From Calothrix sp. FI2-JRJ7 (lineage in GTDB: Bacteria > Cyanobacteriota > Cyanobacteriia > Cyanobacteriales > Nostocaceae), in assembly GCA_019359675.1 (NCBI GenBank), contig JAHHGX010000020.1:310001-374000 (forward strand): 64,000 bases of DNA, given 5' to 3'. Below are positions 38,190 through 47,034 of the stretch, in pieces. Every line of letters begins with the position of its first letter. Position 1 is the first letter of the stretch. The translations under genes and the position numbers were made by a program. Under the pieces are notes generated by a model. It was not told the DNA's origin. It saw nothing but the letters and a program-made list of their open reading frames with translations, and did not search any database.

Positions 38190-40163
38190 ATGAGTACTGA
38201 TGTTAATGATAAAGGCGCCATCTTAATTGTTGATGACAACCCAGCAAATTTAGAAATGTTGCTTGAGTTTTTATCGAATGCAGGATTTACTGTTTTGGTT
38301 GCGGAAGATGGCGAAAGTGCGATTACAGGAGCCGAATATGCTCCACCTGACATGATTCTATTGGACATACTGATGCCAGTAATGGACGGTTTTGAAACTT
38401 GTCAGCGTTTGAAAGCGAATCCATTAACGCAAGATATTCCCATTATTTTCATGACCGCACTCACGGAAACCGTGGATAAGCTCAAGGGCTTGAGTTTAGG
38501 AGCAGTCGATTATGTTACTAAACCGCTACAGCACGAAGAGGTTTTAGCCCGGATTGAACTTCATCTTAAGCTGCGAAAATTAACCAAGACACTACAAGAA
38601 CAAAATCAGCGTTTGGAGAGGGAAATTTGTGAGCGTAAGCAAGCAGAACAAAAAATCCGCGAGCAAGCTGCTTTGCTAGATATCACTACAGATGCAATTC
38701 TCGTTAGAGATTTCGACAGTAAAATCAACTTTTGGAGCCAAGGGGCTGAACATTTATATGGATGGCAGGCAACAGAAGTAATTGGTAAAAATGTTAATCA
38801 ACTTTTGTATCGACCGGATCTCTTATCACAACTAGAAAATGTCGAGAAAAGTCTTACCGAACATGGCTGCTGGCAAGGTGAGTTAGAGCAAGTTACCAAA
38901 CAAAAGAAAAAAATTATTGTTGCTAGTCGCTGGACTTTAATGCGTGACCAACATGGACAACCTAAATCTATTTTGACAGTTAACACTGACATTACAGAAA
39001 AAAAACAACTTGAAAGCCAATTTCTCCGCACTCAGCGTTTAGAAAGTTTGGGTACACTTGCTGGCGGCATTGCCCATGACTTAAACAATATATTGACACC
39101 AATTTTATCAGCAGCACAACTACTACAGCTAAAACACTCTAAGTCTGATGAATGGAGTCAGCAAATATTTAGGACGATAGAAACCAGTGCTAAACGTGGA
39201 TCTGCTGTAGTTAAGCAAGTGCTACAGTTTGCGCGCGGGGTCGATGGTAAGCGTGAAATAGTACTATTGAAAAATCTTTTCTTGGAAATCCAGCAGATTG
39301 TTCATGGCACATTTCCCAAATCCATAGAATTTTCTCTAAATATTCAGTCAGACCTTTGGGCTATAATTGGAGACTGCACGCACTTGCATCAGGTACTGAT
39401 GAATCTTATTGTCAATGCTCGTGATGCTATGCCCGATGGTGGTACTCTCAGCATTTGTGCCAAAAATCTGTCGATTGATGAACAATATGCCCGCATGAAT
39501 CTGGAGGCTAATGTCGGTTCCTACATTGTGATTACTGTTGCGGACACAGGAATTGGGATGCCGCCAGAGATCTTAGATAGAATATTTGAGCCGTTTTTCA
39601 CTACTAAAGACGTTGGTAAAGGTACAGGTTTAGGTCTTTCAACCGTAAGAGGAATCATCAAAAGCCACGGTGGTTTTATTAACGTGCATAGCATAATTGG
39701 GAAAGGAACTGAATTTAAATTGTTCTTGCCAGCAGTAAAAACGATGGCAACGTCGCCAACCGAAAATCTAGATTTGCCATATGGAAATGAAGAATTAATT
39801 TTAGTAGTAGATGATGAAGCTAAAATTCTCGAAACTACTCAAACTTTATTAAAAAGTTATAACTACAAAGTAGTGACTGCCAGTAATGGTATTGAAGCGA
39901 TCGCACTGTATGCTAGCTACCAAGATAAAATCAGTGTAGTTTTGGTAGATATGATGATGCCGTTGATGGATGGTGCAGTTACCATTCGCACATTGCAAAA
40001 AATGAATCCGTTAGTCAAGATTGTTGCTGTTAGCGGTATAGTAGGCAGCAATAAAATTACTAAAGATGCAACTCAGGGCAAATTTATTTCTAAGCCCTAT
40101 ACAACTCAAGAATTATTGCAAACTTTACATGAGCTTCTTGGCCAAGAGACTTGCACAAAATAA
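38190..40163 (+). CDS. Hybrid histidine kinase REC-PAS-HisKA-HATPase-REC
   Basis: 657 residues. An N-terminal receiver (ILIVDDNPANLEML, phospho-Asp in ILLDILMPVMDG, Lys in VTKPL) is followed by a short coiled coil to about 155. PAS covers about 160-275. HisKA reads LAGGIAHDLNNILTPIL. HATPase includes NLIVNARDAMPDGG, ADTGIGMP and GTGLGLSTVRG. The C-terminal receiver begins ILVVDDEAKILE with phospho-Asp in VLVDMMMPLMDG. It lies 188 bp behind the giant kinase on the same strand and is a plausible phosphorelay partner. It holds the only HIP1 octamer seen in the window (39896-39903). Confidence 0.92.
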   Translation: MSTDVNDKGAILIVDDNPANLEMLLEFLSNAGFTVLVAEDGESAITGAEYAPPDMILLDILMPVMDGFETCQRLKANPLTQDIPIIFMTALTETVDKLKGLSLGAVDYVTKPLQHEEVLARIELHLKLRKLTKTLQEQNQRLEREICERKQAEQKIREQAALLDITTDAILVRDFDSKINFWSQGAEHLYGWQATEVIGKNVNQLLYRPDLLSQLENVEKSLTEHGCWQGELEQVTKQKKKIIVASRWTLMRDQHGQPKSILTVNTDITEKKQLESQFLRTQRLESLGTLAGGIAHDLNNILTPILSAAQLLQLKHSKSDEWSQQIFRTIETSAKRGSAVVKQVLQFARGVDGKREIVLLKNLFLEIQQIVHGTFPKSIEFSLNIQSDLWAIIGDCTHLHQVLMNLIVNARDAMPDGGTLSICAKNLSIDEQYARMNLEANVGSYIVITVADTGIGMPPEILDRIFEPFFTTKDVGKGTGLGLSTVRGIIKSHGGFINVHSIIGKGTEFKLFLPAVKTMATSPTENLDLPYGNEELILVVDDEAKILETTQTLLKSYNYKVVTASNGIEAIALYASYQDKISVVLVDMMMPLMDGAVTIRTLQKMNPLVKIVAVSGIVGSNKITKDATQGKFISKPYTTQELLQTLHELLGQETCTK

Positions 40164-40268
40164 ATTGTATAACATTTGTAACTGCTGTTTGTTTAAGTAC
40201 AGTGGAGACTGAAGCTTTCTAAGGAAATGAAACATCAATAAAATAAAAATCACAGTAAGCTCGTACTA

Positions 40269-40416
40269 GTAGGTTGGGTGCAACCCAACACAACCAACGT
40301 TGATATGATGAATGTAAATGTTGGGTTGTGCCTACCCTACCCTTCGGGAAAACTTCGTTAACGGGAAAACTTCGTTAACGGCATACTGCGTAAACGCAAA
40401 GCCTCCACCCAACTTA
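40269..40416. repeat. GTAGGTTGGGTG ... CACCCAAC compound repeat
   Basis: GTAGGTTGGGTGCAACCCAACA at the left, GTTGGGTTGTGCCTACCCTACCC in the middle, then a tandem duplication of GGGAAAACTTCGTTAAC and CACCCAACTTAC at the right. The pabC-like gene begins about 20 bp downstream. Related copies: 49187, 51452, 59336. Confidence 0.75.
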
Positions 40417-40438
40417 CATCCAAACAGAGGTTAAATAT

Positions 40439-41233
40439 ATTTTTTGGTACAACGGTAAATTTATAGATTCACAAACCATTGAGTTAGACATTAACAATCC
40501 AGGGTTGTTATACGGCGCCACCGTTTTTACAACGCTACGAGTATATAACTCTTTAGATAATCCTTTGACGCAATGGCAAGCACATCTCGCGCGCATTAAA
40601 ACTTCCTTAAATTATTTTGGTTGGCAGCAACCTAATTGGGACTCGGTACGCGAAGGCGCCGAATTGATGAAACAGCATTTTCCCGTATTGCGAATAACAG
40701 TGTTTCCTGATGGTAAAGAATGGATAACAGGGAGAAAGCTGGCGCCGGACTTATCAGAAAAGCAGAAACATGGAATTACAGCGAGTATTGTTCAAGCAGA
40801 TTATTACCGTTCGCTACCCGGTCACAAAACAGGAAATTATCTGGTGCCAATATTAGCAAAAACGAATGCCGCTCAAAATCATAATTCTCAAGAAGCTATA
40901 TTTATAGATGACGAGGGAAACTGGTTAGAAACGACTACAGGTAATCTTTGGGGGTGGAAAGATAACTATTGGTGGACTCCTCCCTTGTCTGCGGGTATTT
41001 TACCAGGAATGGTGCGGAAGTATATAATAACTAGCTTAATTGAGCAAAATCAGGTAGTACGCGAAGACCCTTGGAATATAGAGTTAGTTGAAAGCTTTGA
41101 AACGCTTGCTTATAGTAATTGTATAGTAGAATTTATACCTATCCATACTGTTGTTATAGATACAGGTGCATTGACATACGGCGCCCAACATCCAAGCTTG
41201 AAGGAATTACAAGCATTGTTTCAAAAGGATTAA
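40439..41233 (+). CDS. pabC: Class IV aminotransferase, 4-amino-4-deoxychorismate lyase-like, apparent ATT start
   Basis: A PLP fold-type IV protein. Homology-like sequence begins at FWYNGKFID (40442) and runs FIDSQTIELDINNPGLLYGATVFTTLR. The Schiff-base Lys lies in PGHKTGNYL, and the cofactor site includes LETTTGNLWGW. There is no ATG, GTG or TTG in frame between the stop at 40391 and TTG 40505. The natural start position is ATT at 40439, with AGAGG 8 bases upstream, so ATT initiation or loss of the start is implied. TTG 40505 would remove the first strand and the GLLYG region. PabC releases p-aminobenzoate for folate; a branched-chain or D-amino-acid aminotransferase is a less likely alternative. 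Confidence 0.75.
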   Translation: MFWYNGKFIDSQTIELDINNPGLLYGATVFTTLRVYNSLDNPLTQWQAHLARIKTSLNYFGWQQPNWDSVREGAELMKQHFPVLRITVFPDGKEWITGRKLAPDLSEKQKHGITASIVQADYYRSLPGHKTGNYLVPILAKTNAAQNHNSQEAIFIDDEGNWLETTTGNLWGWKDNYWWTPPLSAGILPGMVRKYIITSLIEQNQVVREDPWNIELVESFETLAYSNCIVEFIPIHTVVIDTGALTYGAQHPSLKELQALFQKD

Positions 41234-41249
41234 ATATCATGATTCTGCT

Positions 41250-41483
41250 ATGCCCAAAAAAACAGATGAGAAAGATAAGCGACTCGAACAATGGTCATAT
41301 ACGAAGTTTATCCGAGAAGTGAAAGGCGGCGCCGTTGAACGTGTGTCGTTGAGTGCCGACCGAAGCAAGGTTATGGTAAAGAGTAAAAATGATGCTAAGA
41401 AGAAACTTGTTTACTTAGTTGATGACCCAGAGCTAATTAATACTTTGACTACTAACAACGTTGATATCTCGGTTTTGCCTTAA
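41250..41483 (+). CDS. Orphan FtsH extracellular-domain-like protein
   Basis: 77 residues, ATG at 41250. From residue 13 it matches the domain between the two membrane spans of FtsH: WSYTKFIREVKGGAVERVSL against [20 protein letters not shown], then SLSADRSKVMVKSK, VDDPELINTLTTNNVDISVL. It has no membrane span, signal, ATPase or protease, and its N-terminus is charged (MPKKTDEKDKR). It ends exactly where the FtsH domain ends, 426 bp upstream of ftsH. It may be a domain copy that has become a separate gene, a decoy or regulator of FtsH, or a residue of an ftsH duplication. Confidence 0.75.
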   Translation: MPKKTDEKDKRLEQWSYTKFIREVKGGAVERVSLSADRSKVMVKSKNDAKKKLVYLVDDPELINTLTTNNVDISVLP

Positions 41484-41909
41484 GTTTAGTCTTGTGGGGT
41501 GGGCTTTCTCTTGCCCGCTCTATATATTGGATGTTGACGGTTCGGGATGCCCGTTCCACAAGATTATATTTCCACAAGATTATATTTCCACAAGATTATA
41601 TTTTTACAAGATTGTGGTTTTGTAGTGTAATCCGTCTATACATACTCAGGCGCCTGCAAGGGTTGGCTCGCTAGAATGTATCTTCAAGGGTTTGGTGTCC
41701 ACAACGGCGCCAAGCTTAATGTAACGAAATTGACTGAGGGTTCTAGAATTTTTTTGCTTTTACATGAATATGAGAGCATTTTGCGATACCTTAAGATAAG
41801 TTAACATAATTCTTAACTACACCCAGTTGATTTCGGAACGCTCTGCGGTTCTCTAATAAACAAGAGGCGCTAAGGCGACAGCACAAAATGTACAGGAGGA
41901 CTCACTTCG
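41484..41909. repeat. Intergenic region with repeats upstream of ftsH
   Basis: 41491-41563 is the CTTGTGGGGTGGGC ... GATGCCCGTTCCACAAG element. At its end CCACAAGATTATATTT is repeated about three times in tandem (41553-41605), with a fourth degenerate unit. 41650-41710 carries two GGCGCC sites. The ftsH promoter should lie in 41710-41890. Confidence 0.7.
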
Positions 41910-43775
41910 GTGAATAGTAACAACAACAATAATAATAATAATAAAAAGTGGAGAAGCGCAGGGCTGTACGCACTGCTGTTCATTGTAGTCATAGCGTTGG
42001 GAACAGCGTTTTTTGACAAACAGCCTCAAAACAGGGAAACATGGCGCTATAGCCAGTTTATTCAAGAAGTAGAAAAAGGTAACGTCGCACAAGTAAGACT
42101 GAGTGCTGACCGTACACAAGCTATCGTTAAGTCACAAAGTGGCAACCAAGTATTGGTAACTTTGGTAGACGACCCACAATTAATTAATACGCTTACTGAG
42201 AAAAACGTAGATATTAGCGTTTTACCTCAAACCGATGAAGGTTTCTGGTTTAAGGCACTTAGCAGTTTATTCTTCCCAGTATTACTACTAGTAGGTTTAT
42301 TCTTTTTACTTCGCCGAGCGCAAAATGGTCCAGGTAGTCAAGCGATGAACTTTGGTAAGTCGCGCGCTAGGGTACAAATGGAACCGCAAACCCAAGTTAC
42401 TTTTGGTGATGTTGCAGGTATTGACCAAGCGAAATTGGAATTAAACGAAGTTGTAGACTTCCTTAAAAATGCCGACCGCTTTACAGCTATTGGTGCCAAA
42501 ATTCCTAAAGGTGTATTGTTAGTTGGACCTCCAGGAACAGGTAAAACCTTGTTAGCACGTGCGGTTGCAGGTGAAGCTGGTGTACCTTTCTTCTCTATCT
42601 CTGGTTCAGAGTTTGTAGAGATGTTTGTTGGTGTAGGTGCTTCTCGTGTACGTGACTTATTCGAGCAAGCAAAAGCTAATGCACCTTGTATTGTATTTAT
42701 AGATGAAATTGACGCAGTAGGTCGTCAACGTGGCGCCGGTTTAGGTGGTGGTAACGACGAACGTGAACAAACCCTTAACCAGTTGCTCACCGAAATGGAT
42801 GGCTTTGAGGGTAACACAGGTATTATCATCATCGCTGCTACCAACCGTCCCGACGTATTAGATGCAGCATTATTGCGTCCTGGTCGCTTCGACCGTCAGG
42901 TAGTAGTAGACCGTCCTGACTACGCTGGACGTGTAGAAATTCTCAAAGTACACGCGCGTGGTAAAACTCTAGGTAAAGACGTAGATATCGAACGTATTGC
43001 ACGTCGTTCACCAGGGTTTACAGGTGCTGACTTGTCGAACTTGCTCAACGAAGCAGCAATTTTGGCAGCACGTCGTAACCTCACTGAAATTTCGATGGAC
43101 GAAATTAACGACGCTATCGACCGTGTATTAGCAGGTCCAGAGAAGAAAGACCGCGTAATGAGCGAACGTCGCAAGCAGTTAGTAGCGTACCACGAAGCAG
43201 GTCATGCTCTTGTTGGTGCATTAATGCCCGACTATGACCCAGTACAAAAAATCAGCATTATTCCCCGTGGTCGTGCAGGTGGTTTAACTTGGTTTACCCC
43301 TTCCGAAGACCGTATGGACAGTGGACTTTATAGTCGTTCCTACTTAGAAAACCAAATGGCAGTTGCCTTGGGTGGACGTATCGCTGAAGAATTAATCTTT
43401 GGTGACGAAGAAGTAACCACAGGTGCTTCTGGTGACTTACAACAAGTTGCACGAGTTGCCCGTCAAATGGTGACACGCTTCGGTATGAGCGACAAACTTG
43501 GACCTGTAGCATTAGGGCGCCAGCAAGGTAACATGTTCTTAGGACGTGACATCATGTCCGAGCGCGACTTCTCCGAAGAAACCGCTGCTTCCATCGACGA
43601 AGAAGTACGTAAATTAGTAGACGTAGCTTACATTCGTGCGAAAGAAGTATTAGTAAATAACAAACTCATCCTCGACAAACTAGCAGATATGTTAGTTGAA
43701 AAAGAAACCGTAGACGCAGAAGAACTGCAAGACCTACTCGCTAACAACGACGTACAAACTGCAGCATTCGCGTAA
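41910..43775 (+). CDS. ftsH: ATP-dependent zinc metalloprotease FtsH
   Basis: GTG start with GGAGG 12 bases upstream. 621 residues: eight consecutive Asn residues near the N-terminus, coded by an AAC/AAT microsatellite. TM1 (about 19-36), the periplasmic/lumenal domain (46-108), TM2 (about 114-133). AAA module: GPPGTGKT Walker [15 protein letters not shown] Walker B, second region of homology near [19 protein letters not shown]. Zinc protease HEAGH (about 424). FtsH degrades damaged membrane proteins such as D1 of photosystem II. It is followed by a terminator-like hairpin. Confidence 0.97.
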   Translation: MNSNNNNNNNNKKWRSAGLYALLFIVVIALGTAFFDKQPQNRETWRYSQFIQEVEKGNVAQVRLSADRTQAIVKSQSGNQVLVTLVDDPQLINTLTEKNVDISVLPQTDEGFWFKALSSLFFPVLLLVGLFFLLRRAQNGPGSQAMNFGKSRARVQMEPQTQVTFGDVAGIDQAKLELNEVVDFLKNADRFTAIGAKIPKGVLLVGPPGTGKTLLARAVAGEAGVPFFSISGSEFVEMFVGVGASRVRDLFEQAKANAPCIVFIDEIDAVGRQRGAGLGGGNDEREQTLNQLLTEMDGFEGNTGIIIIAATNRPDVLDAALLRPGRFDRQVVVDRPDYAGRVEILKVHARGKTLGKDVDIERIARRSPGFTGADLSNLLNEAAILAARRNLTEISMDEINDAIDRVLAGPEKKDRVMSERRKQLVAYHEAGHALVGALMPDYDPVQKISIIPRGRAGGLTWFTPSEDRMDSGLYSRSYLENQMAVALGGRIAEELIFGDEEVTTGASGDLQQVARVARQMVTRFGMSDKLGPVALGRQQGNMFLGRDIMSERDFSEETAASIDEEVRKLVDVAYIRAKEVLVNNKLILDKLADMLVEKETVDAEELQDLLANNDVQTAAFA

Positions 43776-43847
43776 TGAGGCGCGGAGTTAGGAGTTATGA
43801 GTTAATAAGTAATTTCTAGCTTTTAATCAATAAAAATACATTTGTAG

Positions 43848-43876
43848 GGTGGGCATTGCCCACCTTATTTTTTGTT
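43848..43876 (+). terminator. Probable rho-independent terminator of ftsH
   Basis: GGTGGGCATTGCCCACC forms a GC-rich hairpin followed by TTATTTTTTG. It resembles one arm of the GGGTGGGC repeat family, so a repeat copy may serve as the terminator. Confidence 0.6.
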
Positions 43877-43926
43877 AAAATTTTATTCATTAACTAACCC
43901 TGGATTGTAAATAAAACAAATACATT

Positions 43927-44580
43927 ATGCTGAAGTACAATCCATTATCTTGCCTTCCTTTTTCTGAAGAATTACCAGACTCTGACGATATACCAGTAGA
44001 TAACGAACTGCAATCTTTAATACCTAACTTACTTAACACAACTCTTGCAATGGCTTGGTCAGAGCGAATGGATTGGTTTTTTGGGGTAGATATGGGTGTT
44101 TATTATGACCCTGAATTACCCCCAATAGTACCAGATGCCTTTCTAAGTTTAGAAGTTGAGCGATACTTCGACGAAAACTTACGTCTAAGTTATGCAATAT
44201 GGGAAGAAGAGCAAGTACCTATTTTGGCATTAAAAATAGTATCTCAAACTTATCGTGGCGAATATTATAGCAAAAAAGACAAATATGCTTCACTAGGTGT
44301 TTTATACTACGTTGTTTACAATCCTGGGCGCCGTCGCAAAGCACGCTTAGAAGTGTATAAACTAGTAAATGGTGAATATCAATTATTAGCAGGAAATCCT
44401 ATTTGGCTACCAGAAGTCGGTTTAGGTATAGGAATGGAACGAGGAACTTACCAAAATATTCCGCGCGAATGGCTGTATTGGTATAATGAACAAGGAAAGC
44501 GCTTGTTAACTCCAGAAGAGCGTGCGGCTAAATTAGCTGAGAAATTACGTGATTTAGGTGTAGACCCTGATAGCCTTTGA
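43927..44580 (+). CDS. Uma2-family (DUF820) putative endonuclease, catalytic Glu replaced
   Basis: 217 residues of the PD-(D/E)XK-related Uma2 fold: VPDAFLSLEV (Asp), then ILALKIVSQTYRGEY, then KKDKYASLGVLYYVVYNP. In related proteins, from memory, the middle strand has Glu (LEIVS); here it is Lys (a single G-to-A change from GAA to AAA). The Lys of KKDKY is kept. The C-terminal tail (LTPEERAAKLAEKLRDLGVDP) is typical of this cyanobacterial family. Role unknown; the change may make it inactive. Confidence 0.75.
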   Translation: MLKYNPLSCLPFSEELPDSDDIPVDNELQSLIPNLLNTTLAMAWSERMDWFFGVDMGVYYDPELPPIVPDAFLSLEVERYFDENLRLSYAIWEEEQVPILALKIVSQTYRGEYYSKKDKYASLGVLYYVVYNPGRRRKARLEVYKLVNGEYQLLAGNPIWLPEVGLGIGMERGTYQNIPREWLYWYNEQGKRLLTPEERAAKLAEKLRDLGVDPDSL

Positions 44581-44656
44581 TGTAATACCATTGAATTGGG
44601 TAACATCATTCACCTTTTATTGTTAAAATCGAAAGCGCTATAATGATAAGTGGCTT

Positions 44657-44857
44657 ATGGCAATTAATATCCAAATTGATGACGCTTTAGTAAAAGAAGC
44701 CTTGACCTTTGATAATCAGCAAAGTGAGCGCGATGTAGTTGAGCAAGCTTTGCGTGAATACGTGCAACGTCGCAAGCAAATAAAAGTTATAGATTTATTT
44801 GGGACAATTGATTACGACGAAGACTACGACTATAAACAGCAACGGCAAAAGCAATGA
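44657..44857 (+). CDS. vapB: VapB-type antitoxin, orphan
   Basis: 66 residues, ribbon-helix-helix type: AINIQIDDALVKEAL, then SERDVVEQALREYVQRRKQ and a C-terminal toxin-binding tail FGTIDYDEDYDYK. The stop overlaps the start of a vapC remnant by four bases (ATGA), the usual coupling in vapBC pairs. As the toxin is truncated, it can now act only on its own operator or on a related toxin elsewhere. Confidence 0.75.
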   Translation: MAINIQIDDALVKEALTFDNQQSERDVVEQALREYVQRRKQIKVIDLFGTIDYDEDYDYKQQRQKQ

Positions 44858-44928
44858 GAGTAGTTGTAGATAGTTCTGTATGGTCATTAGCGCTACGGCG
44901 AAATAATCCTCTGTGCAAGACTTCTTAA
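44854..44928 (+). pseudogene. VapC (PIN-domain toxin) remnant
   Basis: Only 24 codons: MRVVVDSSVWSLALRRN followed by a non-homologous tail and TAA. The first PIN Asp is present but all other acidic residues and the rest of the roughly 130-residue domain are missing. Downstream DNA to 45095 is non-coding. Confidence 0.75.
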
Positions 44929-45095
44929 CCTATAAGGTATTATAATTCCACCTTATCTATAAAGTTTTTATTAAATTAAAATACGTAACAAAATCTTTGT
45001 TAATTGATTAGCGAAATTTGGGAACTATATTAATACGGGTAGAAAGGTGATATGGAACCCGGTTCAGTTTCTCACAGTCAAAGAACAGAGATAAT

Positions 45096-46124
45096 ATGAT
45101 TGAAAATAACTTTATAAACGCTTCTACTGAGCAGATCAAAGCTGCACTATCTTCTTTTATTGAAAAGCTAAAATCAGCACAAGATAAAAATTTTACATTC
45201 CTTTTAGTTGGACGTACAGGTGTTGGTAAATCTAGCACTGTAAATTCATTAATTGGTAAAAAAATAGCTCAGGTTGGAGACTATGAAGCAACAACAATGG
45301 GAGTTGAAGCATATAACTCGCAAGTAAATGGCGTTAATTTTACCGTATTTGATACACCAGGATTATGTGATGATTTTGAAGAAGCCGATAATGATGAAAA
45401 ATATTTAGAACTGATGCAATCTAAAGTCAAGCAAATTGACTCAATGTGGTTTGTCAGTCGTCTGGATGAAGCAAGAGTTACAGCCGATGAAAAACGAGGT
45501 ATTAAGCTAATTTCAGAAGCTTTTACACCAAAAGTGTGGAAACATGCGGTGATTATTTTTACTTATGCAAATTCCGTAGAAAAGGAAAGATATACAGAAG
45601 CACTGGAAAAAAGAACAGAACTTATTAGGAAAGAAATTTCTAAGTATGCTAGTGCTGAAATAGCAAATGACATTCCCTCTGTAGCCGTAGATAATAAGAG
45701 CAGAATGACGCCAGATGATAAGGAATGGTTGGGAGAACTTTACACAAAAGTTTTTGTCAGGATATCTGAACGAGGAGTTTTACCTTTTTTGATAGCTACC
45801 GCTGACAGCGTAAAAACTCCACAAGATAAATCAACAAAAGATAAACAAGGTTATGATAAAGCAGAAAAACCTTATCGACGCTTTTACGTTGATCCATCTG
45901 GCACTACACAAGAATGTCTAGATGATCAAGAGCCACGAATTAATGAAATTAATCTTGATGAACTACAGAAGGAATTGATTAAAAAAAAGATAATTGATGC
46001 TGGGATTATTCCTGCTTTAGCATTAGGAGGCGCCGCAATTGGAGCAGGATTAGGTCCAGTAGGCGCTGCTATTGGCGGTGCGGTAGGTGCTGCTGTTGGA
46101 TTAGTAGCTTGGCTATGGGGGTAA
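45096..46124 (+). CDS. AIG1/septin-like (paraseptin) GTPase with C-terminal glycine-zipper membrane segment
   Basis: 342 residues. G1 is LLVGRTGVGKSSTVNSL (about residues 38-54). The Thr of ATTMGVEAY gives G2, FDTPGLCDD gives G3, and the region around IIFTYANS takes the place of G4. This combination and the TRTGVGKSS type loop resemble the AIG1/Toc34/GIMAP group. The last 40 residues are Gly/Ala-rich (IPALALGGAAIGAGLG then AIGGAVGAAVGLVAWLWG), a glycine-zipper that could insert in membranes. Such GTPases assemble on membranes. No partner gene is adjacent, and the surroundings are accessory. Confidence 0.7.
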   Translation: MIENNFINASTEQIKAALSSFIEKLKSAQDKNFTFLLVGRTGVGKSSTVNSLIGKKIAQVGDYEATTMGVEAYNSQVNGVNFTVFDTPGLCDDFEEADNDEKYLELMQSKVKQIDSMWFVSRLDEARVTADEKRGIKLISEAFTPKVWKHAVIIFTYANSVEKERYTEALEKRTELIRKEISKYASAEIANDIPSVAVDNKSRMTPDDKEWLGELYTKVFVRISERGVLPFLIATADSVKTPQDKSTKDKQGYDKAEKPYRRFYVDPSGTTQECLDDQEPRINEINLDELQKELIKKKIIDAGIIPALALGGAAIGAGLGPVGAAIGGAVGAAVGLVAWLWG

Positions 46125-46248
46125 TAAAAAATTAATCATGGCATGATTACCTAAATGTTTTCTTGCTTGGGTGGCATGATGTCTCGAACAATAACTTGTA
46201 AATCATGAAAAAGCTGTTTCCGACACCTGGTGGCTCGTTACTGTTTAA

Positions 46249-46805
46249 TTAATCGCTTTCAAAATCTATCTCTAGTTGAGTTTCGGTTACTGAATCATCT
46301 TCTTCATCGGCTAATTCAATATTTGGCTCGTCCATTCTTTCTGAAAGATGTTCTGTAAATATTTGTATAAATCGCTCAAGTTCTGCTCGATTCGGAATTA
46401 CGCTTCTTTCTCCCCCATCTCCAAATAAAAAGAATTTTGTACTAGCTTGTGAGGCTTCAACTATTGTTAAATCCATTTCTTTTCTAAGAGCTATTTGAAC
46501 AGATAAACAATGAGAATTTCCCCTATTCATCAATTGTCCTCTACCTAACCAGTCAAAAAATTCTGATTGTGAAATTCTTATTTTTGAATTTATTGTAGAA
46601 AGAGGTATCACAGTCTGATTTTTTCCTAACTTATATATTGGCTGTTTAGGGTAAGGTTCATCTGAAAGCTTTATTTTTCCATCTTCAACCAAATAACCTA
46701 TTGCTATATCCGAACGTTCAGATGGGGTTTTGAAAGAAACTTTCCCAGCTTCCCAAATTAGATACGTTCCAAATGGAACACGTACTTCAGTAAAAATATC
46801 TTTTT
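46249..46805 (-). pseudogene. Remnant of a restriction-modification-associated gene
   Basis: The frame opens at 46802 right after a stop (KDIFTEVRVPFGTYLIWEAG) and runs to 46249. It has no convincing ATG; TTG 46692 is the first common start. The product is an alpha/beta protein with SERSDIAIGYLVEDGKI, KLGKNQTVIPLSTINSKIRI and an acidic tail. It abuts, in another frame, the first 50 codons of a C5 methyltransferase. The most economical reading is that a deletion joined the methyltransferase N-terminus to this gene. The family is not recognised; the function is likely linked to the methyltransferase. Confidence 0.5.
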
Positions 46806-46943
46806 ATGTGTTAAATGCGCGTTTGGATGTATATCACTTGCTGCAACTAGTTTAAAAAAACTTCTATCATGACTGGCTAACAACATTCCTTCAGTAAAAC
46901 CTCCGGCGCCTGCAAATAAATCTAAAAAAGTATATATACTCAT
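46758..46943 (-). pseudogene. N-terminal fragment of a DNA (cytosine-5) methyltransferase
   Basis: 61 codons: motif I IYTFLDLFAGAGGFTEG (AdoMet binding) and motif II-like LVAASDIHPNAHLTHKK are intact, then the frame leaves the family (IFLLKYVFH) and stops. The PCQ catalytic motif IV, the recognition domain and motifs VIII-X are missing. It is therefore a dead methyltransferase. One GGCGCC lies within it. Confidence 0.8.
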
Positions 46944-47034
46944 AATTATATAAAAATTAAGCCAATAAATAGTGATATAGAGGCGCCTTAAAATTAAACG
47001 CCTCTATATATTATATAAATGCTGTATATTTTAG

